DNA of 61,812 bases from IMG/VR virus record IMGVR_UViG_3300035183_000056, positions 1 to 61,812 of that record; one strand, given 5' to 3'. The notes beneath the pieces are model-generated. The model saw only the letters and a list, made by a program, of their open reading frames with translations. It was not told where the DNA came from and did no database searches. Within the stretch, counting starts at the first letter, position 1, and every line of letters begins with the position of its first letter. This stretch comes from a virus. Both the position numbers and the translations under genes were made by a program. Of this stretch, positions 1-6,623 are shown piece by piece.

Positions 1-99
1 GTTCGCAGGGAGTTTGCTTCGGACATAACCTTGCTTACTAAGGATGTTGGGGCTCCACCCCAGTACGCTGTTGTTACCATAACCAGTGACCAATTTTAG
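1..99 (+). CDS. C-terminal end of a plus-strand protein (5' end outside window)
   Basis: Frame 1 is open from the first base and ends with TAG at 97-99, giving 32 residues that finish in ...AVVTITSDQF. The stop is followed by a strong stem-loop at 113-145 and then by the end of a convergent minus-strand gene, which is how a gene end should look. I do not recognise the product. The evidence is only an open frame plus context, so this is a moderate call. It would mark the boundary between the large minus-strand block and a plus-strand gene to the left. Confidence 0.5.
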   Translation, partial: VRREFASDITLLTKDVGAPPQYAVVTITSDQF

Positions 100-112
100 T
101 GGAGTCAGACCA

Positions 113-145
113 TAGCAAAGGGCGTCATTTTGACGCCCTTTGCTA
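113..145. terminator. Stem-loop between convergent genes
   Basis: A perfect 15-bp stem (113-127 with 131-145) closes on a 3-base loop (TTT, 128-130). It lies between the plus-strand stop at 97-99 and the minus-strand stop at 162-164, so it could end transcription from both sides. Neither side has a long U tract, so bidirectional terminator is an inference from position and stem strength. Confidence 0.6.
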
Positions 146-161
146 CCTTAGACCTTGTTGT

Positions 162-572
162 TTAACACCCTTCGTCCACTACGACCTCGTTCTTGGAACT
201 TTGGTCCCCCTCGTCTCCCATTTCGTCATCTGGCGGTAAGCTGAACTTAATTCGTTTCATGCTTGGTACGTCTCCTGTGGGTTGGGCGTTTGCCCAAGTG
301 TATAAGTAGGACTCAAAAGTCTTAATCACTCTGGTCAAACGGTCTTGTGTCTCAGGGCTTAGTCTAGCTACCGCTAGACCAGCATCTTGACTGTCTGATT
401 CTGTTGCCTTGTTAGAGGATCTTTGTGAATAAGCTTCCAGCTGGTGTTTGAAAATTGCCACATCAACCCAAGTAACAACTAACTTTAGGCAGTCTTGTCT
501 AATAGTGTTGCTCAACCCTGTAAAGTCCGTCATGTCCGGACTATCTGTATGGTTGATGGTAGTATCTGCCAA
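162..572 (-). CDS. Hypothetical protein, 123-136 aa
   Basis: Unknown protein with an acidic C-terminus (DDEMGDEGDQ) and no clear motif or membrane segment. The longest frame begins with TTG at 572 and overlaps the upstream gene by 43 bases. An ATG at 533 overlaps that gene's TGA stop as ATGA, the usual coupling in this genome, and would give 123 residues. Neither start has a strong Shine-Dalgarno sequence; I slightly favour 533. It is the last gene of the minus-strand block before the convergent stem-loop. Confidence 0.55.
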   Translation of the reverse strand: MADTTINHTDSPDMTDFTGLSNTIRQDCLKLVVTWVDVAIFKHQLEAYSQRSSNKATESDSQDAGLAVARLSPETQDRLTRVIKTFESYLYTWANAQPTGDVPSMKRIKFSLPPDDEMGDEGDQSSKNEVVVDEGC

Positions 573-1540
573 ACACCCATCTTAATTATGGCTGGGAGCA
601 AGTTCACTCTATCTACCGGCGCTAGGCCAGTCACCACTCTAGGATAGACCTTAAATACTTGAAATAACTCATGCTCGGTGATAGGGCTGAACTCATAGAG
701 GTGACCAGGGTAGGTAAGCATTGCATTCATTCTACAGTCATTGACGTTCCCTGTAGCTAGTCCCAGCCGTTGAACTGAGCTATACAAGGAGTCAGGATTT
801 AGCCTGGTATTACGCCAATGATCGTATATCCGGGCGTAACTAAAGGGACTAGCCTCAGCTATTTGCCGCAGTAATTGATTACAGTCAACATTGTTATTGA
901 TGCGACTCGACCGCAGTACTCTTTCGGTATAGGTTATCAAGGAGAAACCGAATTCTTTGAACAGGTCTACGGTGCAAACATCGTGACCACCTGATTCAAA
1001 TATCTTTACCAAGCACTCAGGATCAAGCTGCACATCGGAATCCAAGTTCATTAAGTAGCCAAGTACCTTCCTCACCTCAGGCCTCTGACTATTTAGCGAC
1101 TTCAAATGATAGGGTTCTATCTCAAACAACCAAAGGCCAGCTAACAAAGCTGGGTAGTCATTTAAGTCCACATCAAGGTCTATAAAGGCCTTGCAGATGT
1201 CATGACTTAGAAAGCTAGATGGATCTTCTGACCAGTTCCTGTAGAATGGTTTATTAACCAAGAAAGATAGGACACCTTGAGGTCTAAAATTAGTCAGGTG
1301 ATGCAAAGTGTCAAGCATAGCCAACAAGTGCGGTGCTTTAAAATGAGCTTTGTGGGTTAATGATTCGGTGGTGAAAAACTCAATAGTGTTGACTACAAAG
1401 TCCAGTGCCTTACCGTATACTGAATAATCGGATCCAGTCTGGCGTCTTTCCTTATCCAGCTTATAAAATTGAACTTCTACAGCCAGACTAAACAGCTTAG
1501 GGTCTGGAATGGTCAATAAGCCAGAGGTAAGTCGATACAA
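530..1540 (-). CDS. Hypothetical protein, about 336 aa
   Basis: A long, ordinary-composition protein with no motif I recognise. The frame remains open upstream of the TTG at 1540 (to about 1720) without an ATG or GTG. The nearest ribosome-binding-like sequence, AAGGAGA, ends 12 bases before that TTG, which is long. The start is therefore uncertain and the protein could begin a little upstream at an unusual codon. The stop overlaps the next gene. Confidence 0.6.
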   Translation of the reverse strand: MYRLTSGLLTIPDPKLFSLAVEVQFYKLDKERRQTGSDYSVYGKALDFVVNTIEFFTTESLTHKAHFKAPHLLAMLDTLHHLTNFRPQGVLSFLVNKPFYRNWSEDPSSFLSHDICKAFIDLDVDLNDYPALLAGLWLFEIEPYHLKSLNSQRPEVRKVLGYLMNLDSDVQLDPECLVKIFESGGHDVCTVDLFKEFGFSLITYTERVLRSSRINNNVDCNQLLRQIAEASPFSYARIYDHWRNTRLNPDSLYSSVQRLGLATGNVNDCRMNAMLTYPGHLYEFSPITEHELFQVFKVYPRVVTGLAPVDRVNLLPAIIKMGVWQILPSTIQIVRT

Positions 1541-1792
1541 GGAAAACGGGTCTCTCCTTATCTGGAAAGCAGGGCTATTGAAGAATTTATAAGAGAAAAA
1601 GACAGAGCTGCCTATTAAGGCAGGGTTGGGGTAGCATAAGAGGTGGCAAGATTGAAGGCATTGGACAGTATAGCAGAGAGCATAGGGGTGACTCCTTGGT
1701 ACGCAGGTGTTTTGGTGATGACCAAAAATCTACCAGGCTTTAGTGAGCTAGTAGGTCATCACCCCTATGTTTACAGTATGGCCCTTCTACCG
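1541..1792. other. Gap with inverted repeat and a weak plus-strand frame
   Basis: This 252-bp gap holds an 11-bp perfect inverted repeat (1680-1690 with 1761-1771, arms 70 bp apart). A plus-strand frame, GTG at 1643 to TAA at 1870 (75 codons), has a GAGGTG-like sequence at its very start but overlaps the end of the next minus-strand gene. I do not call it a gene. The minus strand carries the upstream extension of the 530-1540 frame. Confidence 0.35.
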
Positions 1793-2773
1793 CTATGTCT
1801 TAAGGGCCTTATCTTTCTTTATAAGGCCCTTCCGGTACTTAACATCCAATGTTTTATGGAGCTTCACTAAGTCCTGTTTGTTTAACCACTTGGTGAAGGA
1901 CTTCATCAACCAAGCGAGCTTGACCTTATTATCCTTATCTTTCTTTTCCTCAGGAGTACTAGCTGATATGGATATCCCGCTAACACAGGAGGACAGGACC
2001 TCCATATCACCTTCTTTATCCGCCTTAGGTGCCGACCCACCTTTTGAGCTTTCCAAGAACATGTCTGCCGCAGCAGACGCAAATGGCGCTATAGGAGCGA
2101 ACAGAGAAATGACAGAAAGGGCTCCTACAACGGTAGACCCTACGTCGTGCATAATAGGCTTTAAGGTCTCTGCTTCCTCATCCGTTATAGGCTTGCCTTC
2201 TTGCATGTCTGACACAGCATTCATAGCTGGCGTGAAGTCCTTATGGTCCTTAACTTCATCAAAGGCTTTATCGACAGTAGCATCAACTTTCTGATCGACC
2301 TCAGCGTAATGTGCCTTAGCGTACTTGCTCTTAGGATGCTTGGTCAGGTAAGCTTGTTGTCGTGCTGCGGTAAGGCTTTTCCACCATTTAGATAGCTTCC
2401 CAGACTTTTCGGTCTTTGGCTTGGCCTTAGCTTTTAACTTGACCTTTATTTTCTTAGGCTTGACCTTTGCCTTAGTTTTGAGCTTGGCCTTGGGTTTCAC
2501 TTTAGCCTTAAAGGTCTTACTTTTCTTTTTCGGCTTAGCTAAGCTCTCGCTAGTATAAGAAGGGACTAGACTTATAGTTGAGTGACTGGCTCCTGACTGA
2601 GATAGGCTCAACATGTTTTTAAGGATGCCTGTGGTATAGGCATAGAATGCACCAGTCTTTTTACCTTTAAAGCGTTTCCCTGCTATTGCTTTAGCTTTCT
2701 CCCAAAATCCCTCTATCTGCTTAACTGGTACCTTCAATTCTTTGGCAATTTTCTCAACGTATGCTGAAGGCAT
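1793..2773 (-). CDS. Lysine-rich phage protein, 326 aa
   Basis: Residues 1-55 form a compact region (YVEKIAKELKVPVKQIEGFW). Residues 85-130 are a basic low-complexity stretch of Lys-Ala/Val/Pro-Lys units resembling histone H1 or AlgP tails. The central region is helical, with a hydrophobic segment near residues 215-240 (VVGALSVISLFAPIAPFASA) that could insert in a membrane. It could bind DNA or be an internal virion protein, but no catalytic motif is seen. A GGGGTGA sequence precedes the ATG. The last codons lie within a perfect hairpin at 1802-1831. Confidence 0.7.
   Translation of the reverse strand: MPSAYVEKIAKELKVPVKQIEGFWEKAKAIAGKRFKGKKTGAFYAYTTGILKNMLSLSQSGASHSTISLVPSYTSESLAKPKKKSKTFKAKVKPKAKLKTKAKVKPKKIKVKLKAKAKPKTEKSGKLSKWWKSLTAARQQAYLTKHPKSKYAKAHYAEVDQKVDATVDKAFDEVKDHKDFTPAMNAVSDMQEGKPITDEEAETLKPIMHDVGSTVVGALSVISLFAPIAPFASAAADMFLESSKGGSAPKADKEGDMEVLSSCVSGISISASTPEEKKDKDNKVKLAWLMKSFTKWLNKQDLVKLHKTLDVKYRKGLIKKDKALKT
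1802..1831. terminator. Hairpin overlapping the end of the lysine-rich gene
   Basis: Arms AAGGGCCTTAT (1802-1812) and ATAAGGCCCTT (1821-1831) are perfect reverse complements around an 8-base loop. The hairpin falls in the last codons of the minus-strand gene that stops at 1793-1795. No U tract follows on the minus strand, so termination is uncertain. Confidence 0.4.
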
Positions 2774-2783
2774 AAGTCACCCC

Positions 2784-3137
2784 TTACCCTTTGTTGACTT
2801 GAAGGTCTTTGTACTCAAGGAACATGGATACTTGGTCAGTGAGGGTTTCCCAAGGATCAGCTGGAGACTCTTGCCAATTGGTGCTTTTTAACAATTGCTT
2901 GGTGGTAGCATTAAGCCACAGCATAGGCTCATCACCAAAAACGTCAGGCACATCCTCTTCGTAGCTGATATAAACTGGCCTACGAGCAATAACTCCAGTA
3001 TTATTGCGGTCAAATACTGGATCTATGTCACGCAACACTTCGGACACAATAGGTGTACCTAAGTCTAAACCTTGCTTGACAGCGTTATCGAGCATGGTTT
3101 GGATGAACTGGGCTGAAATAGGGTAATACGTAAGCAT
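2784..3137 (-). CDS. Hypothetical protein, 117 aa
   Basis: Small soluble protein, acidic in its C-terminal half, with no recognised domain. The frame can be read from a TTG at 3146, but the ATG at 3137 follows AGAGGATTGACCATT, so I take 3137. It lies between the endolysin and the lysine-rich protein with short gaps, so it is probably co-transcribed with the lysis genes. Confidence 0.65.
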   Translation of the reverse strand: MLTYYPISAQFIQTMLDNAVKQGLDLGTPIVSEVLRDIDPVFDRNNTGVIARRPVYISYEEDVPDVFGDEPMLWLNATTKQLLKSTNWQESPADPWETLTDQVSMFLEYKDLQVNKG

Positions 3138-3151
3138 AATGGTCAATCCTC

Positions 3152-3901
3152 TTATTTATCAAACTCAGGAATGTATTTAGGGCGTCGTAGTATTAGAACA
3201 CTTCGGGGGTACGCCCTGGATATATCATAGAACGATTTACCATACCCAGGGACAACCACCTTGCTCTTTAAGGAGTACTTCTCGACATTATCGAACCACT
3301 TAGATGGGTCACAGCCTTTGGCTCGCATGTTCAAGCACAAAGCTCTGTCTCTAATTGGGCTACCGCTGTTGTAGTAGACGGCTGTGAAAGCCATCTTCTC
3401 GAATTCGTTAGCAATAGGAAACTTTAGAGCACCATAGTTGTACTTATTCTTTAAGACTATTGCTCTCACCTGGAAAACCGGATCATACCTATTAGCCCAA
3501 GTCCATCCAGATAAACTACTCTTGTACTGTGCCCTAAGTTCAGCCCAAGTGTTAAAGCGTTCCGACCCATTATGATTATACGCGATGGTGGTCTGGCCAA
3601 AACCAAAACCATATTCCCTGGACGTCTTTAACTCAGCTTTAGGGTTAAAGCACTTCGTATGTGTTAAAGTCACGCACGTTTCTTGCTCTATCTGGGCAGG
3701 TATATAGGATTTCATGGACAACTCCGGCCAAACGGAGTTTATCGCGTCCTTTATAGACTGGATATAAGGCAGCGCTTTACCTGGGATTCGGGTTTGATCG
3801 GTGGCCGGGTTTACTTTAGCCTCAGCAGGGCAAGTAGTTAACAGGCCTACTAATGCCAAACCCACGGCGGTTAATCTACTTCTGCTACTCATGCTTTTCA
3901 T
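3152..3901 (-). CDS. Secreted endolysin, lytic transglycosylase-like, 249 aa
   Basis: Likely cleaves peptidoglycan for host lysis. Residues 1-28 look like a Sec signal peptide: basic start, hydrophobic core (LTAVGLALVGLL), and an A-E-A cleavage-like site before KVNPATD. The mature protein has a lysozyme-like fold signature: IPAQIEQETC with the probable catalytic glutamate, then EYGFGFGQ, as in soluble lytic transglycosylase relatives. Four or more cysteines suggest disulphides in the periplasm. A GAGGGC sequence precedes the ATG. The membrane protein at 4027-4338 upstream is the likely holin partner. The general class is well supported; the exact bond cleaved is inferred. Confidence 0.8.
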   Translation of the reverse strand: MKSMSSRSRLTAVGLALVGLLTTCPAEAKVNPATDQTRIPGKALPYIQSIKDAINSVWPELSMKSYIPAQIEQETCVTLTHTKCFNPKAELKTSREYGFGFGQTTIAYNHNGSERFNTWAELRAQYKSSLSGWTWANRYDPVFQVRAIVLKNKYNYGALKFPIANEFEKMAFTAVYYNSGSPIRDRALCLNMRAKGCDPSKWFDNVEKYSLKSKVVVPGYGKSFYDISRAYPRSVLILRRPKYIPEFDK

Positions 3902-4026
3902 TAGAATGCCCTCAAATAAGAGGGCTCCCCTACTTAGATTTCAAGGAGCCCTACTTGGCACACGCAGGCCACGGCGCACACCCAAGTTGCAACTACGTAT
4001 TGCATTAGGACTAGCGCCGCTTAGGA

Positions 4027-4338
4027 CTACCTCCCACCAAACAAGAAGGAAGAAGCTGTCTGGAACACCACGCACAGCAGGATGATAGTGGCTGCATACA
4101 CAATGGCTTTAGCCATTTGGTTATCAGAATCTTTAATCTGCTGGGCTAGATCAGACAACGAAATACTTAGGTACATCCGGAGAACAATGTGTGATCCAAA
4201 TGCGACGGAGAAGAAGAAGGCCATCGCATACATTAGGAGGTTGAATGCTTTGGGGTCATCCCAAAACCCTACAACCAGCATTACGGCTGTAACAAAACCA
4301 ATTAAAAGTTCGCGTTTGATACGGTTAACAAAGGTCAT
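4027..4338 (-). CDS. Holin-like membrane protein, 103 aa
   Basis: Small protein with three predicted membrane segments, roughly residues 12-26, 33-53 and 78-98, and a positively charged N-terminus (NRIKR). Size, topology and position next to the endolysin fit a holin that permeabilises the inner membrane, but holins share little sequence and this is inference. The ATG follows AGGAGCTTCT. The stop TAG is followed one codon later by TAA. Confidence 0.6.
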   Translation of the reverse strand: MTFVNRIKRELLIGFVTAVMLVVGFWDDPKAFNLLMYAMAFFFSVAFGSHIVLRMYLSISLSDLAQQIKDSDNQMAKAIVYAATIILLCVVFQTASSFLFGGR

Positions 4339-4410
4339 AGAAGCTCCTTACTGTTTTGCTTAAAATTACGGACCACTTACTCATTGGACCTTAATAAGGT
4401 CAACCAAATA

Positions 4411-4860
4411 CTAGGAGGGTTGACCCATGTCTTGACCGAAGATAGATCCGAAGAAGGTAACACCTCCATTGTAGGTAAACACAGTGAAAATGTCGATGGC
4501 ATTAGCGGCGAGGGTTAGGGTAGGGGCAGTACGACCAGGCCACCACACTTTGCCTGCAGTAGGTGACGTTATATCCCAGTTAAAAGCTCCAGAACCCGAC
4601 GAATTCTGGACCACAATAAGTGTGATAGGAATCAGCCGATCTGCAGGAACATCGGTAAAAGTCAAGCTAGCTACGTTGCCAACTTCCATGTCTACTACCT
4701 GGGAATTCTTTGTCATAGGTATGACCAGGTTGCCCGACCCATCAGGAGCAATGGTCGTAGTAGTTAGCACGGTATACCCGTCTATAGTGGGTGTGACAAG
4801 CAGGGGGTTTCTTAGAGTAAGGCCAGTCAAGGTTGCGAGGGCTAAAGCTGGGGAAGCCAT
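4411..4860 (-). CDS. Probable virion surface or fibre-associated protein, 149 aa
   Basis: A beta-rich, Thr/Val/Gly-rich protein with no cysteine. The pattern (short strands, a TVFTYNGGVTFFGS ending) is common in phage fibre tips and decoration proteins, but no family is identified with certainty. It sits directly after the collagen-like fibre gene in the same transcript, supporting an adhesion or fibre role. Confidence 0.55.
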   Translation of the reverse strand: MASPALALATLTGLTLRNPLLVTPTIDGYTVLTTTTIAPDGSGNLVIPMTKNSQVVDMEVGNVASLTFTDVPADRLIPITLIVVQNSSGSGAFNWDITSPTAGKVWWPGRTAPTLTLAANAIDIFTVFTYNGGVTFFGSIFGQDMGQPS

Positions 4861-4910
4861 GTTAAATCTCCATACAAGTAGTCAAAGCTTAGGGCTACCA
4901 AGTGTCAAGG

Positions 4911-6128
4911 CTACAACCAACCGATTACTTCGTAACAATCAGTGTAAACTTCGGGAACTGACACTAAGGGCTGAGATAAAGATATAGTCGTTCCATCTGT
5001 TGCGGTGAAGTCCTGGTCAGGCATCAACTTAACACCATTCAACCATACATCCACGAAGCCGATCTTATAGGCTATGTTTATAGTGTTCTGACCATTGATT
5101 GCCCACCCATAGATTCTATTCTGGTATACAGTAGTCGTAGTCATGCTTTGGATTTGCATACCTTGGCCATCGTATACCAAATCCAGTACAGTTCCGGCTG
5201 GTATGGAGGACTGGGTCATGTCTAGACCAGGTATAGGCTTAACTTCCAGATAGGGTAAATTGTTTACCATAATGGTCAAGGGGTACCCGACGGCAGTAGC
5301 ATTATTCAGCTTAACTCTTAGACTAGCTCCCTCTACATAAGAAGTCCAAGAAGGTATGGACACTTCTATTGAACTTGGGGAGGGGCTTGTATCTAGCACG
5401 TATAGCAATCCAACACCATCTGTACCGTTATTTCCTTGGAAACCCTGAGTGCCCTGAGAACCTTGAGCCCCTTGGGTGCCTTGAAAACCTTGGTTACCTT
5501 GGAATCCCTGAAATCCTTGTGGTCCTTGAAAGCCCTGAGAACCTTGAGCCCCTTGGGTTCCTTGTGGTCCTTGAAAGCCCTGAGAACCTTGAGCCCCTTG
5601 GGTTCCTTGTGGTCCTTGAAAGCCCTGAGAACCTTGGACGCCCACGCCGTTGCTACCCTGGGAACCCTGGGACCCTTGCGGTCCTTGAGTACCTTGCGGT
5701 CCTTGAGTACCTTGCGGTCCTTGAGTACCTGAACCAGGGGGCCCTTGTAAACCTTGGGTACCCTGTGGTCCTTGAGGGCCTAGCAAGCCCGAGTCGTCAT
5801 AGGAAATAGGGTAGAGGAATATATCTTCATAAGCTGTAATTTCTTCCCACGTATGTTGATTACCGGCCAATTGAACCGGGTTTGGCGCCGTGTAAGATGT
5901 TAGACGATAGACCTTACCATACCAGGCGTGGTTAGGGTTAGATGGTATCCATATACCATTTATAGGGAAGAGAGGGTTGCCAGGCTCATAATATGATAGA
6001 ATTATGGGGTACCGCGTGTGATTGATTGGGTGGTCTATGTTAAGAACAACTGGGTTGTCAATATCCATGTTACGGATATCAGCCAGGTAGTTCATTTCTT
6101 GTAAAAACAAAGTTAGTCTAGGTTGCAT
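4911..6128 (-). CDS. Collagen-like tail fibre protein, 405 aa
   Basis: Residues 1-115 form a globular, probably particle-attached head. Residues about 118-240 are a collagen-like run of Gly-x-x triplets rich in Gln (QGPQGTQG, QGFQGPQG), which should form a trimeric rod. Residues about 245-405 are a beta-rich C-terminal domain ending YTDCYEVIGWL, probably trimerising or receptor-binding. The gene lies among fibre genes. Collagen-like rods are known in phage fibres; the Gln-rich form instead of Pro-rich is notable. Attachment site and receptor are unknown. Confidence 0.75.
   Translation of the reverse strand: MQPRLTLFLQEMNYLADIRNMDIDNPVVLNIDHPINHTRYPIILSYYEPGNPLFPINGIWIPSNPNHAWYGKVYRLTSYTAPNPVQLAGNQHTWEEITAYEDIFLYPISYDDSGLLGPQGPQGTQGLQGPPGSGTQGPQGTQGPQGTQGPQGSQGSQGSNGVGVQGSQGFQGPQGTQGAQGSQGFQGPQGTQGAQGSQGFQGPQGFQGFQGNQGFQGTQGAQGSQGTQGFQGNNGTDGVGLLYVLDTSPSPSSIEVSIPSWTSYVEGASLRVKLNNATAVGYPLTIMVNNLPYLEVKPIPGLDMTQSSIPAGTVLDLVYDGQGMQIQSMTTTTVYQNRIYGWAINGQNTINIAYKIGFVDVWLNGVKLMPDQDFTATDGTTISLSQPLVSVPEVYTDCYEVIGWL
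5428..5790. repeat. Short tandem repeats coding the collagen-like rod
   Basis: Units of 9, 18 and 45 bp with near-identical sequence (for example CTTGAGCCCCTTGGGT and CTTGTGGTCCTTGAAAGC) recur in frame. They encode Gly-x-Gln triplets and could change copy number by slippage without shifting the frame. Confidence 0.75.
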
Positions 6129-6162
6129 AGTGTCTGACCCTTAAGTTGGTGGATTGTGCTAG

Positions 6163-6615
6163 TTATGGCTTGTTAGCCAACAAGACATCTAGCTCAGCCT
6201 TTGCGGCATCGGCATTGCTAGTGTTACTAAACAGGTCCCTCACTTGTTGCCGCCATAGCCTCCATTCTTCTTTCTTGGACTCACTCAGCGGCACATCCGC
6301 TAACTGTGTCCAGTCTGAACTCGCCAAGGCTTGATTGCGCTGTTCTCTAACAGCCTCAATCTTTTGGTCTTCGGTAGTTTGGTCCACCCAGTTACCATCC
6401 ACGACAATCCAGTTTCCTGGCTGACGAGGCTTTGGCACATACATCAGGTTTCCTGTAGAGCCCATATCCTTAAAGATACCGTTGAGACAATCACTAGGTG
6501 GGTCCTGAACCTCGTGGTAAGTGCAACCCTCTTGATCCCTGTAGTACTTTGCAGTGGCCTGGGAATTGGTTAGGCAGCAAATAACTGATTGGGGGTTCAC
6601 TATTACGTACATCAT
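6163..6615 (-). CDS. Tail fibre assembly chaperone-like protein, 150 aa
   Basis: The C-terminal half carries the pattern typical of caudoviral tail-assembly chaperones of the Tfa/Phage_tail_APC type: REQRNQALASSDWTQLADVP followed by a K-x-x-W-R-x-W-R-Q-Q-V-R-D-L helix. Such proteins help fibre folding and may stay bound to the fibre. It lies between two collagen-like fibre genes. I choose the ATG at 6615 over the GTG at 6621 because AAGGGTGATT precedes it. Confidence 0.7.
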   Translation of the reverse strand: MMYVIVNPQSVICCLTNSQATAKYYRDQEGCTYHEVQDPPSDCLNGIFKDMGSTGNLMYVPKPRQPGNWIVVDGNWVDQTTEDQKIEAVREQRNQALASSDWTQLADVPLSESKKEEWRLWRQQVRDLFSNTSNADAAKAELDVLLANKP

Positions 6616-6623
6616 AATCACCC

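Noticed and set aside
1643-1870. 75-codon plus-strand frame
   Set aside because: Overlaps the end of a solid minus-strand gene and a hairpin, has no recognisable domain, and opposes the operon.
3934-4005. 23-codon hydrophobic minus-strand frame (start MQYVVATW) between holin and endolysin, possible spanin or small peptide
   Set aside because: No ribosome-binding site, no lipobox and very short; the region also forms a stem (AGGGCTCC/GGAGCCCT).
5369-5809. Plus-strand frames through the collagen repeat
   Set aside because: Mirror of repetitive coding sequence; composition is a by-product of Gly-x-Gln codons on the other strand.
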